A program made the translations under genes and the position numbers. From Bedellia somnulentella (Eukaryota > Arthropoda > Insecta > Lepidoptera > Bedelliidae), in assembly GCA_963576735.1 (NCBI GenBank), contig OY755184.1, positions 930,001 through 994,000 of the forward strand: DNA of 64,000 nt. Direction: 5' to 3'. The number at the start of each line of letters is the position of its first letter. Position 1 is the stretch's first letter. This document shows, piece after piece, positions 13,853 to 24,715 of this stretch. The notes under the pieces are model-generated. The model was not told the origin of the DNA. It saw only the letters and a list, made by a program, of their open reading frames with translations, and did not search any database.

Positions 13853-13970
13853 TGCTAGAGTAGGCAGAGACTTTCTACCAATAAAGAGTGCACGTTACTG
13901 TTAAAAAGTAACCGTTATCTAGGGGCTCTAACACATTTTCTAAATGAACGTAATCGTGCATGCATCCTAA

Positions 13971-14450
13971 AGCGCCCTGTACACAATAGCCAGTGATGGG
14001 CCACGCTTTGCGATTCACAATTGTACGCCAAGATCACTTGGTGTTCACACAATGGCCCACTGCTCATTGCTGCCTGGCAATCCACTTGCGATGGACGTCG
14101 AAGTAAATATGGCTGCAGCTATTTATTTATTATTGATTATGTAATTTATTTTATTTATGCCGCTATTTATTTTATTTTGACGTAATATAGTGATTAGAAA
14201 TACATTTTGCAATTAAATATTCCAAAAAGTATAAATATCCATCAGCGGCCGGCGATGAACTAAACAATGGCCCACTGTGGTAACACCACCGGCCATGCTA
14301 CGCCACGATTCCTTTTTAGTGTGCCCGAAAAACCGACAACTTCACCATTGCGCGCCACGATCGGCAAATGTCCGCCATCATGCACCATTGCCCCCCGTAC
14401 ACAGTGGCGATGGCGAGCAGTGGCCCATCAGCCATTGTGTACTGGCCGCT
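13971..14450. mobile_element. Harbinger-like MITE
   Basis: 480-bp non-coding element. The left end AGCGCCCTGTACACAATAGC and the reverse complement of the right end (AGCGGCCAGTACACAATGGC) form imperfect terminal inverted repeats, and GATGGGCCAC recurs just inside. It is flanked by direct TAA on both sides (13968-13970 and 14451-14453). A 3-bp TWA duplication is the hallmark of PIF/Harbinger insertions. The interior repeats GGCCCACTG several times. Confidence 0.75.
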
Positions 14451-14461
14451 TAATGAAATTT

Positions 14462-14720
14462 CATTGCTAAATATATTTCTTCTACCTATTTAGTTGGAAC
14501 TTAACGTGAGACAAATTCCACGTATTAACCATTTGCTGAATACCAAATATTCTTGCCCGAGAAATTTTACCCCCGTTGCTAATGGAAATAGTTTGGGAAT
14601 CTATTCAGTACACTATATTCCAACCAAGTTTGCCAATCTATTTAATATAGGCGTCTCGAGCTGGTATAGATTATAAGCATATTGAGTCGGCAAACAATTC
14701 TAGTACTAAATGTACCAACT
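14462..14720 (+). other. Paralogous non-coding island (actin 1 side)
   Basis: About 220 bp alignable with 33640-33900 downstream of the second actin gene: AACCATTTGCTGAATACC, ATTCAGTACACTA, TTCCAACCAAGT, ATATAGGCGTCT and GCAAACAATTCTAGTACTAA. Reading frames are not conserved between the two, so it is probably non-coding and belongs to the duplicated unit. Confidence 0.75.
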
Positions 14721-14889
14721 ATTTTGATTTATAACTTTAGGCAAGTGTTGATTTGTACATATATTGAATATCTCAGGTATCTGTACTATTTCTTTTTGAT
14801 TTTTATGTAAATACATTTTGATGCTATTGATATGAGAAAAACTTGTTTTGTTGTTTTGTATAAAAATATTTTCAATTACCCTTTTTTAC

Positions 14890-15053
14890 CCACAGGACGA
14901 CACCCAAGGGTATGGGGCTTTTTAAGTGTTTTTGGGCGATGCGGTTAGAGACCCATCACCAACGATACTTTATTTCTACCATCTTCTCCCGTATCAACTT
15001 CCAAATGTGGCTGAAGATTTTCTAGCTTTGAAGCTCTGGCTAACCTCTTTTTT
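14890..15053 (+). repeat. SINE S1, head-truncated
   Basis: Starts at ACCCAAGGGTATGGGGC and runs to CTCTGGCTAACCTC; both ends lost. Same subgroup as 13617-13852. Confidence 0.8.
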
Positions 15054-15085
15054 TGATTGATTTTTTTATTAATTAATGAAACTTA

Positions 15086-15680
15086 ATTGGCCTAGACCTC
15101 GCTTTTATAACATACCCTTTTTATATTATAAATCGATAAAGGACACCAAACTAAACAACTTTGCCCATGGAATGCCTATCTAAAATATTGTAATTTTCAA
15201 AAAAAAAAAAAAATCGTACCTAGTTCAAACTGAGAATGTATAGAATGAGATTCTTTGCTTCAGTGAAAATAAGAAATAAAAAAAAACATTTGATCTATGC
15301 TTTTTGCGCTGTAAATAAAAACATAACATCTTTCGGTGTTTAGTTTGATCGATTTATAATATAAAAAGGGTATGTTATAAAAGCGAGGTCTAGGCCAATT
15401 GGAAAAAACTGGAAAATACCGAAAGAAGTAATGTTTTTGTTTACAGAGCGAAAAGCATAGATCAGATGTTTTTTTATTTTATTTCTTATTTTCACTGAAG
15501 CAAAGAATCTCATTCTATACTTTCTCAGTTTGAACTATTTTTTGTTTCATTATTAAATATTTAGATAATAACAATATTTTAGATAGGCATTCCATAGGCA
15601 AAGTTGTTAAGTTTGATGTCCTTTATCGATTTATAATATAAAAAGGGTATGTTATTAAAGCAAGGTCTAGGCCAATTTAT
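15086..15680. repeat. Large foldback palindrome
   Basis: A left arm (15086-15345) is matched in reverse by a right arm (15405-15680). AATTGGCCTAGACCTCGC at the left edge pairs with GCAAGGTCTAGGCCAATT at the right edge, and inside, GAGATTCTTTGCTTCAGTGA pairs with the complementary block near 15495. An extra copy of the outer segment (15345-15400) sits at the centre. Not coding. Confidence 0.85.
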
Positions 15681-15703
15681 GGGATAAAAAGAGTCCCGAC
15701 TCC

Positions 15704-15800
15704 CTGTCACACTGGTGTGGCATAGAAGATTTTTTTTCTTGACTGTCATATTAGTATGACTCAAAAGCATTTTTTTCTTACCTGTCACACTACTTTTTCT
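15704..15800 (+). repeat. 39-bp tandem repeat
   Basis: CTGTCACAC or CTGTCATAT words start at 15704, 15743 and 15782, exactly 39 bp apart. Each of the first two holds a small palindrome (TGTCACACTGGTGTGGCA type) followed by a T-run. Confidence 0.75.
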
Positions 15801-15949
15801 TTTTATTGAAATAAAAATACACGGTTTTTCGAAGTAGACAGTTTGTTTGGGAAAACGGTTGGTTCGACTCAGAACTGCTGACTGACATTCGCTTTGTACA
15901 TTGGTAGGAGTTTTAGTATTTAATCTTAATATATAAAATGACTGCATCA

Positions 15950-16235
15950 GTTGTCTCGCGGTTAAGCGCTTGGTTTCAAGTTCGGAGGTCCGATCCCCAG
16001 GGGGTAACCTTACAAATTTAATTTTTAAGATTTAACCCAGTTTGGAAGGATATTGCAGGCTTTAAATCCGAAAATTAAGATAATTGCGTTCTTCGGAGGG
16101 CACGTTAAGCCACGTTATCCCGGCTACTATTACGGTAGTAGTTGTTAGTCTACCGATGCGCCCTATACAAGGTAGGCCCCTTGGTGGGGACATATATGGG
16201 CTGTGAGACTTAATTAAAAAAAGGAAAAACTGACT
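15950..16235 (+). repeat. SINE S2 (tRNA-derived)
   Basis: The head holds a Pol III A box (TCTCGCGGTTAAGCGC) and B box (GAGGTCCGATCCCCAG). The body contains GAGGGCACGTTAAGCCACGT and it ends GGGGACATATATGGGCTGTG. A reverse copy lies at 28912-29238. Confidence 0.82.
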
Positions 16236-16309
16236 GACTGACATAGCAACACGCACAGCCTAAACGTAGGCATTTGAAATTTAAAGGGAGCGGTGGCTTA
16301 GGTACCGTA

Positions 16310-16407
16310 GAGGTGCACTAAGAAAGGAATTCCCGAAATTCCCACGGGAACGGGAAATTGATCAAAGTTCTAAATTTCACACGGGTGAAACCGCGGGCAA
16401 CAGCTAG
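16310..16407 (+). repeat. Helitron-like 3' terminus
   Basis: GGAATTCCCGAAATTCCCAC, then GAAACCGCGGGCAACAGCTAG followed by T, the same type of end as at 3028-3060. Confidence 0.5.
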
Positions 16408-16508
16408 TATCTTATATAGTTAACAAATATTTTCAGATCTCACATCGATTGAAGGTAGCTTATATAACCTATAGGTTAGGCTAGTTCTTAAAGATGTAAT
16501 TGTTAATT

Positions 16509-16722
16509 ATATACATACATACATATACTCACGGCTATATTTCCCTAGAAGGGGTAACCAGAGCTAAGGAATTATAAATTCCTCAGCCACTTTTGGAAGT
16601 TGAGTGGGGAAAAGATGGTAAAAATAAAGGTTTTTGGTGATGGGTCTCCAACCGCATCGCCCAAAAATCCAATAAAAAGCCCCGATACCCTTAGTCGCCT
16701 CTTACGACACCCGTGGGTAGTA
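16509..16722 (-). repeat. SINE S1, head-truncated
   Basis: Reverse S1 with a good tail (TACATACATATACTCACGGC). It stops at CGACACCCGTGGGTA, so the 5' head is missing. Confidence 0.85.
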
Positions 16723-17007
16723 GTAGTAATAAAATTTAATTCATTTCACATTCGTTTTTCTCAAGTCTTAAGGTTGCGACATTCGTAATTGGCATGTCAA
16801 AAAATTCATTTTTTTTCTATGAGATACAGATCCACATACATTTCTTGGCCGGTAAGGGCGTCGCTGTCATCGAAATTAGTATTGCCAGTAAATAAAATTT
16901 TACCATTATAAGGGAAATAATTTTACATCATACAGGCTAATTTATTTATGTATTGAAATGTCTTAATAAAACAATTTATATAATATTCATTCATTTAATA
17001 ACTAGGT

Positions 17008-17256
17008 GCTGTGTAGTGTTGGCTTAGAATAGCACTACCCCACTTGCCGGTGGGTGTACGTAGTAGGCGACTAACGGTATTGGGGCTTTTAAGAGATTTT
17101 TAGGCGATGCGGTTGGAGATCCATCACCAACAACCTTTATTTTACCATCTTTACCCCACTCAGCTTTCCAAAAGTGACTGAGGAGTTTCTGATTTCTTAG
17201 CTCTTGCTACACCTTTTAGGGATTCACAGTCGTGAGTATATGTATGTATGTATTTA
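17008..17256 (+). repeat. SINE S1 copy
   Basis: Head CTGTGTAGTGTTGGCTTAGA, tail GTGAGTATATGTATGTATGT. Subgroup with GCCGGTGGGTGTACG. Confidence 0.85.
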
Positions 17257-17389
17257 ATAACTATCATTGTAAGTAAACAAGTTCCTTTTAATGCTAAAAG
17301 CTAATTATATTTATTTATTTTTGCCCTTGTCTGTTATGTCTACCCGAATGACTGTGTATCCTAAATTTGCTGATCTTACCTCCCAAATG

Positions 17390-17470
17390 TTGTCTGGAAG
17401 AGATCGCTTTCAGCGATAACACTGCCAATTGTACTTCTCTGCAAATTGTTTCATTATTTTATACTCAAGG
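17390..17470 (+). repeat. LINE 3' UTR fragment
   Basis: GTTGTCTGGAAGAGATCGCT and GCCAATTGTACTT. The same word set ends the LINE at 23540-24388 and recurs at 38947 and 42633, normally followed by GTGCAATAAAG and an ATTCT tail. Confidence 0.65.
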
Positions 17471-18166
17471 ATTTGTTATTTGTAACACTCAGAGTTTATA
17501 AGTGGGTAACTACATAAAATCATTTTTTTAATCCCGTAAATCAGAGGCTTACCTTGTCGTGTACTGTCTTTTACATTTCATATTCACTCATAGATCCCCT
17601 AAAAAGGTGACACAGAAAAAATTATTCTAAACATTAGATATCGTTTGGGTCATTCATTTTGCTGGGTGAGTGAATTTATGGGCACTTTTCTATTGATGTT
17701 AACAGCCTTATATTTTTATATATATGTCAGAGAGTTATGACTTAAGAAGTAACACATTGGTACATCCCCGCATAAGAGTTAGAACCCACTCATCAGTGTA
17801 TACGAAGTGAAATATTATTCGGGAGTATTTCCCACTTCCCGTGACCCGCACCGCTATAATCATGTGCGCACAACTCTTCAGACTAAGAGTAAAATAAGTA
17901 ATAATTTTATTTAATTTTTATATCAAATACTGGAAATAAAAGCGTTTATTAATAAGCAAAGAAACATGATAAAAATAATTTACTTTAAAAAAAGTTTCCA
18001 CTACAAAAAATATTAATTAAAGTGATAATTTATTATATACGTAGGTCACCCTATATTTTTTATTTAGTTGAGAACTAACTGACAATGACAGGCCGAAATT
18101 TCAAAATGGCGACAGTAGTACCAGTGTCGCCACCGGCCAAGAAAAGATTGTGGATCTGTAGTGTGA

Positions 18167-18959
18167 TGGTTGGTCATGATCTTTGACTATGAACACTATA
18201 GACAGAGTCATAATGCAACGGGAGAGTACCTCTTTTAGATAGCAATATTTTTCCCTGTAATGTTGCGATCACTAGAAAACAATTACCCCAAAATACTATA
18301 ATCACCATTCTAAAAGCAACTTTTTAATTTAAAATTGATAACGTCAATTTATTGTTTAATTAAAGGTTTACTGTTTACTATATTATTTCCTGCAATCATA
18401 TAATTATACATACTTGCTCCTAGTATTATACAATCTTTTTTGTTTAATTTTACCATTTATACTGATGTTTAATACACCGTGAAATCTAAAGCATTGTACT
18501 AACTATCAGGGATGAATCTTCCCATGATTACAAATAAATTTTTGTATGGGACTAACTTTGTTACTGGACAAAAAAAAACAGCTGTTCCATACGTGCAAGT
18601 TATGTAAATATCATACGGGTCATCATGGGTATAGTGGGGTCTATGTTTGTATTTTGAAAAATAAAAGACAGCACTATTTTGTACATGAGTTTTATTGCAT
18701 TATTTACTATTGACCTTTAAACAAAATCAGTTTCGTGTGAAAATTTCGAATTCATTCGTCTATTTCAGTCACATTTTTCAAAAGATGATGTATTCGTACA
18801 TCTAAGTATTTTAAAGCTATAGCCTTTATTAACAGCACAAGGTGGTTTTCGAACGGATTTTGCTCTCTGATGTGGTTGTTTAATGTCGGAAATATTCTTT
18901 TACCTAAATTCTTTTTTAAAACAACTGCGACCATTTGAACCAAAGCTTAGTCTTTGGAC
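18167..18959. other. Unassigned stretch
   Basis: AT-rich, no gene seen. Minus-strand frames at 18660-18940 are short and may belong with the THAP-like fragment next to them. Confidence 0.35.
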
Positions 18960-19070
18960 AAAAACGAGGTGCCTTTAATTTTTTTGATTTCCAATTGCAT
19001 CTTCCAGTGGCCGCAATCCATTTTTCTCGTAGATTCGGGTCTTTAGGAAAACTGTAATGAATACGAAGAA
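18960..19070 (-). pseudogene. Possible THAP-like domain fragment
   Basis: On the minus strand, after an acceptor-like TTCATTACAG, the frame reads FPKDPNLREKWIAATG and then NW. THAP zinc-finger domains contain a comparable FPxD...W....W core, but the expected Cys-x-x-Cys start and Cys-x-x-His end are not visible. It lies head-to-head with a Harbinger transposase fragment, and some DNA transposons carry or capture THAP domains. Weak call. Confidence 0.3.
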
Positions 19071-19410
19071 ATTAAATAAATATAACAAATTTATTACTTA
19101 CTAATTCCGTAGATAACAATTAGAAATCATTCAGCGTCGCTATAGCGCGACGAAATTCATAATATACTCACTCATTAACATCAGTTTACTAATTTGAAAA
19201 TTTTACCCTAACGACAGGGTAGGATGAAAACGTGAATTACGGCAACACTGAGATACTGCATATTAATAGCTACGTCCACACTGTGCCTTTTCATCTTCAA
19301 CTTTCGTCTTCATCTTTCTATTCAACTTTCAATTGACGCTTACAATAAGTGAATGCGTTAATTGAAACCAACACCATACTTTATTCGTAGTTTGAGTTTC
19401 TGTTGGAAAC

Positions 19411-19779
19411 ATGTGCGACGACAATATTTTACTTGGGGGAATATATGCAGCTTACTTGGTCATAAGAAATTCCAGAAAAAAAAGGACCAAGAGAAGGTTT
19501 TGGATACGAGATTATTATAATAATCGAAGAAACGTGATTATAAGGGAACTAAGAGAAGATAAAGATATTCTTTTTAAAAATTTTACACGCATGTCCGAAA
19601 GGAATTTCGATCAACTTTTGAAATTACTGAAACCAATAATTACAAAGCAGTCAACCCAGCTACGTGAAGCTATACCTATTGAAATAAAATTAGCAATAAC
19701 GCTAAGGTTTTTAGCTACTGGAGACAGTTTAATGTCCCTTTCGTTTTTATTCAAAGTAATCTTAAGTAATTTTAAGTAA
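19411..19779 (+). mobile_element. PIF/Harbinger transposase, N-terminal fragment
   Basis: 122-codon frame resembling the N-terminal part of HARBI1-like DDE transposases: RRFWIRDYYNNRR, NFTRMSERNFDQLLKLLKPI, AIPIEIKLAITLRFLATGDS and LSFLF. In the family this region precedes the catalytic DDE core. The core is missing: after LSFLFK the frame meets an AAAGTAAT that could be a splice donor, and recognisable transposase sequence stops. An RTE fragment follows at 19960. Probably a dead autonomous relative of the TWA-flanked MITEs at 13971 and 23692, though their ends cannot be compared because this copy's termini are not visible. Confidence 0.82.
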
Positions 19780-19959
19780 GTAAGATATATAATATAAGTA
19801 TAGATTTGCTACTATAGCCTACTTTACTCAACAATATCAGAAATACAATATTGTCTAGTAATGATGTTTATTTAAAATCCAGACCCAAACAAAAGACCGT
19901 TTAGTTGTCCTTATCACAACGGTTCTTTTACATTTTTCTCAAAAACGTATCTAAGTTGC

Positions 19960-20112
19960 CGGAATGAAGTATGAAGAATAAAAGAGCAAGTATGAAAAGA
20001 TTGATGGATGTAAACGGAACAAGAGAGGTTTGCCAGGATCGTACAAAGTGGTGATCGATAATCTCTGCCTACCCCAATAGAAAATCATGGCATGAATATA
20101 TGTATGTATGCA
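19960..20112 (+). mobile_element. RTE-like LINE, 3' end remnant
   Basis: Frame with one stop reading MKNKRASMKRLMDVNGTREV and CQDRTKW, then the TCTCTGCCTACCCCAAT block and an ATATGTATGTATG tail. 5'-truncated. Confidence 0.82.
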
Positions 20113-20253
20113 TGTTGCCGGTAAACTTTTAAAAGCAGAATATATCGAACAGATTGCTGAAACTTTTGTTTGGGATAAACATTTTTGAAATAGCTTAATT
20201 GAATTGCAAAAGGATCTTACCGTTCGGTTAAATGCTTGCTTACTCGTTATTTA

Positions 20254-20370
20254 TACTCACGCCCATTATCCCCATTGGGGTAGGATCAGGAGAGACTATC
20301 GATCGCTACTTAGCATCTTGACAAATCGGTCTTGCTTCCCTTACATTCAATATTATTCTCAAACACTTTT
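20254..20370 (-). mobile_element. RTE-like LINE, 3' end remnant
   Basis: Reverse copy of the extreme 3' end: TATACTCACGCCCATTATCC, CCCATTGGGG, GAGACTATCGATCGCTAC and a LINE-matching stretch to about 20370. Confidence 0.7.
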
Positions 20371-20394
20371 TTTTTAATTCTCACTAAAGTCAAA

Positions 20395-20525
20395 AAAAGT
20401 CAAAAAGTTTATTTTTCAAAATAAAGTTAAATACTAACATTTTTTGAACGTCAAAGTTTTAAATTAATCGTTAATCCGTTGCTTCGGAAGGTGTTCGTAA
20501 AGAGAAGAAGCAACAAAGAAACTCT
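20395..20525 (-). repeat. LINE 3' UTR fragment
   Basis: In reverse complement it matches the sequence after the LINE ORF at 46500-46620 (GAGTTTCTT, TTCTTCTC, ACACCTTCCGAA, GACGTTCAAAAAA, TTTGAAA/AATAAA). Confidence 0.55.
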
Positions 20526-20699
20526 TTACATTCACATTTTTTCATTTTTTCAAAATATGGTTTGTACAATTTCAGATTATAAACATGTTTTTACTTTACA
20601 AAAGATTTTCTATGCGACCAAACCAAACGCTAGTTTGACATAATTAAAATAAATTGTCCATCACAAAAACCAATCACATAACGTGAGAAGAAAAATCCT

Positions 20700-21245
20700 C
20701 ACCAGACAATTATTCCTAGGAATAACGAGGGAAGATTTATAGCTTTACGGACATGGTCATGTGCGCGTTGGGTCCTTGTCGTTTAAAAAATCTTGAACAC
20801 TGTAGTAAGATTTCTTTAAAAGCATGGCTTTAATTGCCTTTTTAAAAGATGCCACAGGCAATTCCAATATGTCAGAAGGAAGTTTATTGAACATTTTCAG
20901 GGATAGTCCCATAAAGGAGTTACTTACTTTATTAAGTCTCCACTTCGGTACGTTAAGTTTCTCCTTATTCCGAGTGTTAACAGTATGCCTATCACTAACT
21001 TTACTAAATTGGCCTATATTCTTTTTGGCATACATAAAATTCTCAAATATGTATTGGCAAGGGACAGTTAAAATGCCAATATCTTTAAATTTTGCGCGCA
21101 ACGAATACCTCGACCTTAACATGTAAATAGATCGGATAGCTCGCTTTTGTTAGACAAAAACTTAATGAACATCAGCCGCTTTACCCCATAATAAAATACC
21201 GTACGACATAATACTATGAAAATAACTGAACACTATGGACCTCCG
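20700..21245 (-). mobile_element. Jockey/Daphne-like LINE, RT C-terminus
   Basis: Minus-strand frame (best part 21122-20757) with ILTVPCQYIFENFMYAKKN, WRLNKVSNSFMGLSLKMFNK and YYSVQDFLNDKD. The preceding MSYGILLWGKAADV can still be read to about 21240. This is the region after the RT palm in Jockey-superfamily LINEs, and the same protein end is encoded at 23540-24388 and 46149-46418. 5'-truncated. Confidence 0.85.
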
Positions 21246-21257
21246 TCAGTATAATAA

Positions 21258-21466
21258 TGTTTTCCATCTTCCTAGACACATTTTACAAGGCCGTCTTCTT
21301 CTAACATAACCATCCACATTGGCTAAATATATCTTGTTCCCTACTTTATTTACATTTATCCTCTCTATGTGCCCAAACCACATTAAGATTCCTTTTCTAT
21401 CTTGCATACTACATCAGCTTTCACACCTCCTCGTTCACGAATCACTCTACAACACAACCTTACATT
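21258..21466 (-). mobile_element. RTE-like LINE internal remnant
   Basis: The reverse complement parallels 48225-48400 of the best RTE copy (GTGATTCGTGAACGAGGAGG, TTTGGGCACATAGAGAGGAT, GAAGACGGCCTTGTAAAATG) with many stops. Confidence 0.75.
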
Positions 21467-22060
21467 ACATATACTTCAGAGAGTCTCATTAGATCATACT
21501 GCCAAATTAGATACACTTACCTTCAATAGTAAATTATTTAAAAAACACATAACTGATTGGGCATTAAAACTCAACTATGAGGAAACGGAGAACTTGTTAA
21601 AGGTAACAAAATAGAATAGGTCTAATATATGAACAACACATATAGATACACACACAAACAGATACACACACCCACAGAGATACACACACACACAACACAC
21701 AAACGAACATACACACTCAAACGCACACACACATACATACTATAAAAACAGCGGGTTTAAATTAGCATTCTAAGCTATTGATTCAAAATCAAGCATGGTT
21801 TTTCATTCCAATTTGATTTCACCTGTATAACGTATCTCCTTGAGTATCCTTTTATTTGTATTTTTTTGTAGTTGTGTTTAATTGTTATTTTTGTATAACT
21901 TTCTCTTTCACTGTCTTCATTTTTGATCTTTGATTGACTGTCTTCATTCAAATATTTGTAAATAAGTCCTGGACCCCAATGTAAAGACCCCTGGTAAGTC
22001 TGCCTCCCGCACTACGGAAAACCCTTTTGGGAGGCGGTGCATTGTAATTTCATTTTATAT
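21467..22060. other. CA-rich stretch with weak LINE-like frame
   Basis: A short frame ending LNYEETENLLKVTK, a degenerate ACAC tract (21640-21745), then possible LINE 3' UTR text (GGACCCCAATGTAAAGACCC). No firm assignment. Confidence 0.35.
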
Positions 22061-22105
22061 TATGTATATTATTTGGATCCAATAATATCTTTTTTTACAT
22101 AAATC

Positions 22106-22340
22106 CATACATATACTATGACTATAAATCCCAAGAAGGGGTAGCCAGAGCTAAGGAATTAGAAATTCCTCAGCCACTTTTGGAAATATGAGTGGGGAAA
22201 ACATGGTAAAAATGAAGGTTGTTGGTGATGGGTCTCCACCCGCATCACCCAAAAATCCCTTAAAAGCCCCAATACCGTTAGTCACCTTTTACGTACGCCC
22301 ACCGGAAGAAATAGGGTAGTGCTATTCTAAGTCGACACCA
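22106..22340 (-). repeat. SINE S1 copy
   Basis: Reverse S1 with GAAGAAATAGGGTAGTGCTA near the head. It ends at TAAGTCGACACCA, directly against an RTE remnant. Confidence 0.85.
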
Positions 22341-22344
22341 ATTT

Positions 22345-22790
22345 TTTCCACTTTTTTTCCACTGCATTAACTCTACTTTCAAGCTTCCTCTGCCATGCCC
22401 AACATTCACTACCATACATCACCGTGGGGACCAGAATAGAATTATGCACAGCCGTTTGAGCCTTTTCTGACAACGACTGGCTCGACATCTGATTATTTAT
22501 TGCCCCATTCACCGCATTTGATCTCTCTTTACTCTCCTTTCATTATCTTCCTAACAATTTCTATTTCTAGTGAACAAACTCCCCTGATTTACAAATTATT
22601 TCACTTGTTCCACTTTCTTGCCACCTATTGTAATCACACATTCTGTCATACTTTCCTCTCTCTTATTTTGTCCACATTCACTCTCATTTACTTTCTTTCA
22701 AAAGACTGACACACAATATTCAATATCTCTTGCAACTCATTTACCGTTGATGCAAGTAACACTTGTTCGTTAGCGTGTAAGAGGCACTTA
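22345..22790 (-). mobile_element. RTE-like LINE, RT-thumb remnant
   Basis: Minus-strand frames read MSSQSLSEKAQTAVHNS, VMYGSECWAWQRKLESRVNA and, upstream, VLLAST..ELQ, the same order as 29284-29700. Truncated at both ends and frameshifted. Confidence 0.8.
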
Positions 22791-23086
22791 ATGACGAATC
22801 CTCTCATTTTTGGTTCATAGTTACTTTCGCGCAGTTCTTTCAAATAGTCGGAAGTTAATTGTGATATTTTAATTTATTTGATTGCGTTAAGATGTCTGAA
22901 GGAACTGTGGCATATTAGATTGATTAATGGTATTTATTAAAGATACGGGCGTATTCTATAATTGTATTAATATTCCTATTTCCGTGGTCTAACGGTAAGA
23001 GTTATGTCAGAAACTGGAAATCGAATTCAAATACCGGGGGAGCGAATAGGGGCGAGTCAATAATATTTTCTTTATGAAAAGTTTGC

Positions 23087-23318
23087 CGTGTAGTGCCGGC
23101 TTAGAATGTCGCTACCCCTTTCTACCCACGGGTGTCGTAAGAGGCGACTAAGGGTATTGGGGATTTTTATTGGATTTTGGGCGATGCGGTTGGAGACCTA
23201 TCACCAAAAACCTTTATTCTACCGCCTTTTCCCCACTCAACATCCAAAAGTGGCTGAGGAATTTATAATTCCTTGGCTCTGGTTACCCCTTCTAGGGAAT
23301 TATAGCCGTGAGTATAGG
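23087..23318 (+). repeat. SINE S1 copy
   Basis: CCGTGTAGTGCCGGCTTAGA to ATAGCCGTGAGTATAGG. Subgroup with TTTTTATTGGATTTTGGGCG and CACCAAAAACC. Confidence 0.88.
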
Positions 23319-23539
23319 AAAAGTAAGAATTTTACTAATACTTTATGAACGTCAAATTTTAAAACGAATATGATACCTATGTTTTTCGTGTGTAAGGAAA
23401 AGAGGCAAGAATTGATCGTAATCACCCTATTCAAGGTAGGTTCAAGTCCCTAGATAGCGACTTTTTGCCCAAATATAGCCACTATTTTTTCCTTCGCGGT
23501 TATTGCCTTTAATAAATATATCACCCTAAGACTTGAAAT

Positions 23540-24388
23540 CCAAAATCTGATAAATCCTGCAGTAACATGTTGCGATGATCTCCTAACATTCATAGTGAAA
23601 AACTGCGTTCCTCTTTGTCATATTGTCAACTTAGAACTAATGGAAGGGACCAAAAGCACAATTAGTAAAGTTAGTATAGGCATAGTGTTTAAGAGCTTAT
23701 TCCATTTGTCTGAATGAAGACGTCTGAAAGCCACAGAATCTGAATTCAGACTAGTGGAATAAAGTTCAAACTGAAATCTGTGTAGTGGAATAATAAGCTT
23801 CTGCGGCAGTAACTTCGCAGGACGTCTGAATTCAGCAACTACAAAGTGTAATGGAATAAGCTCTTTACACTCGAGATAAGGACAAACTTAACGTACCCAA
23901 GTGGAGACTTAATAAAGTTAATAACTCCTTTATGGGACTATCTCTCCATATTTTCCACAAACTTCCCACTGATATATTGAAATTTCCTGTGGTATCGTTT
24001 TAAAAGGCAATTAAAGCAATGCTTTTATACAATTTTCCTACAGTATTCAATATTTTCTAAACGACGAAGACGTTAGGTCGTTAGACGCACATGACTTGGT
24101 CCGTCAAGCTATAAATCTTCCTTCGGTATTCCTTGGGTAGGAATCATTGTGATAGACAATTAGTTTAATTATTTCAAATTAGCATTTGGTTTCGTCCCAT
24201 AGTTTTTTTTAAAGTAAATAAACACGTTAAATACAACATTGTATAAATTATATAATGGTTGTCTGGAAGAGATCGCTTGTAGCGATAAGACCGCCAATTA
24301 TACCTGACTGTAAACTGTTTATTCATTTTTTTTTGTAAATTTGTGTTTGATGTGCAATAAAGAGTTATTCTGTTCTATATTTAAAAAT
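23540..24388 (+). mobile_element. Jockey/Daphne-like LINE 3' end, interrupted by a MITE
   Basis: C-terminal LINE frame with SKVS, then after the MITE YTRDKDKLNVPKWRLNKV and SFMGLSLHIFHKLPTDIL. It is followed by a 3' UTR (CAAGCTATAAATCTTCCTTC, GGTTGTCTGGAAGAGATCGC, GTGCAATAAAGAG) and a short ATTCT-type tail. Coding text matches the minus copy at 20757-21122. One stop and an indel mark it as dead. Confidence 0.82.
23692..23864. mobile_element. Harbinger-like MITE inside a LINE
   Basis: 173 bp. AGAGCTTATTCCATTTGTCT at the left and its complement-like AATGGAATAAGCTCT at the right form terminal inverted repeats. Direct TTA flanks both sides (23689-23691, 23865-23867). Removing the insert and one TTA leaves the LINE frame continuous. 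The left part matches the 77-bp units at 44606-44759. Confidence 0.85.
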
Positions 24389-24715
24389 GTAAAGATGTGG
24401 ATGTAAGGAATTTCTTGTGGCTTCTACTCTTTACACACACCATTCAGACAGACGACAATGCTCCGAATGTTAGTATAACGCCTGTTAAAATTCGACTAGC
24501 AATTTCGCGCACTTAGCCCTAAATTTCAATTATATCTTCGATCGATTATTTTGCCACATGTTTTTTATTAATGAAAACCTCATGTGGGGATTATTACTAA
24601 TAAATAAAGGATACGTAAATTCTGTCTGGAATCTTTGATAATTATTTATGGTTCTGACATAACTTACCCATAACACCTAATACACAATAACACTTTATTT
24701 TTAACCGACTTCATT

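Larger units (their letters stand above)
16824..18166. mobile_element. TIR element with nested SINE and LINE fragments
   Basis: CAGATCCACATACATTTCTT plus GGCCGG at the left and, in reverse complement at the right, CAGATCCACAATCTTTTCTT plus GGCCGG are imperfect terminal inverted repeats of about 40 bp. TA borders both ends. The interior has no transposase frame, but S1 (17008-17256) and a LINE 3' end (17390-17470) sit inside, so the element predates them. Family not determined. Confidence 0.6.

Noticed and set aside
19411..19779. Host HARBI1 gene
   Set aside because: It lacks the DDE core, is cut by repeats and sits among Harbinger-like MITEs, so a transposon remnant is more likely.
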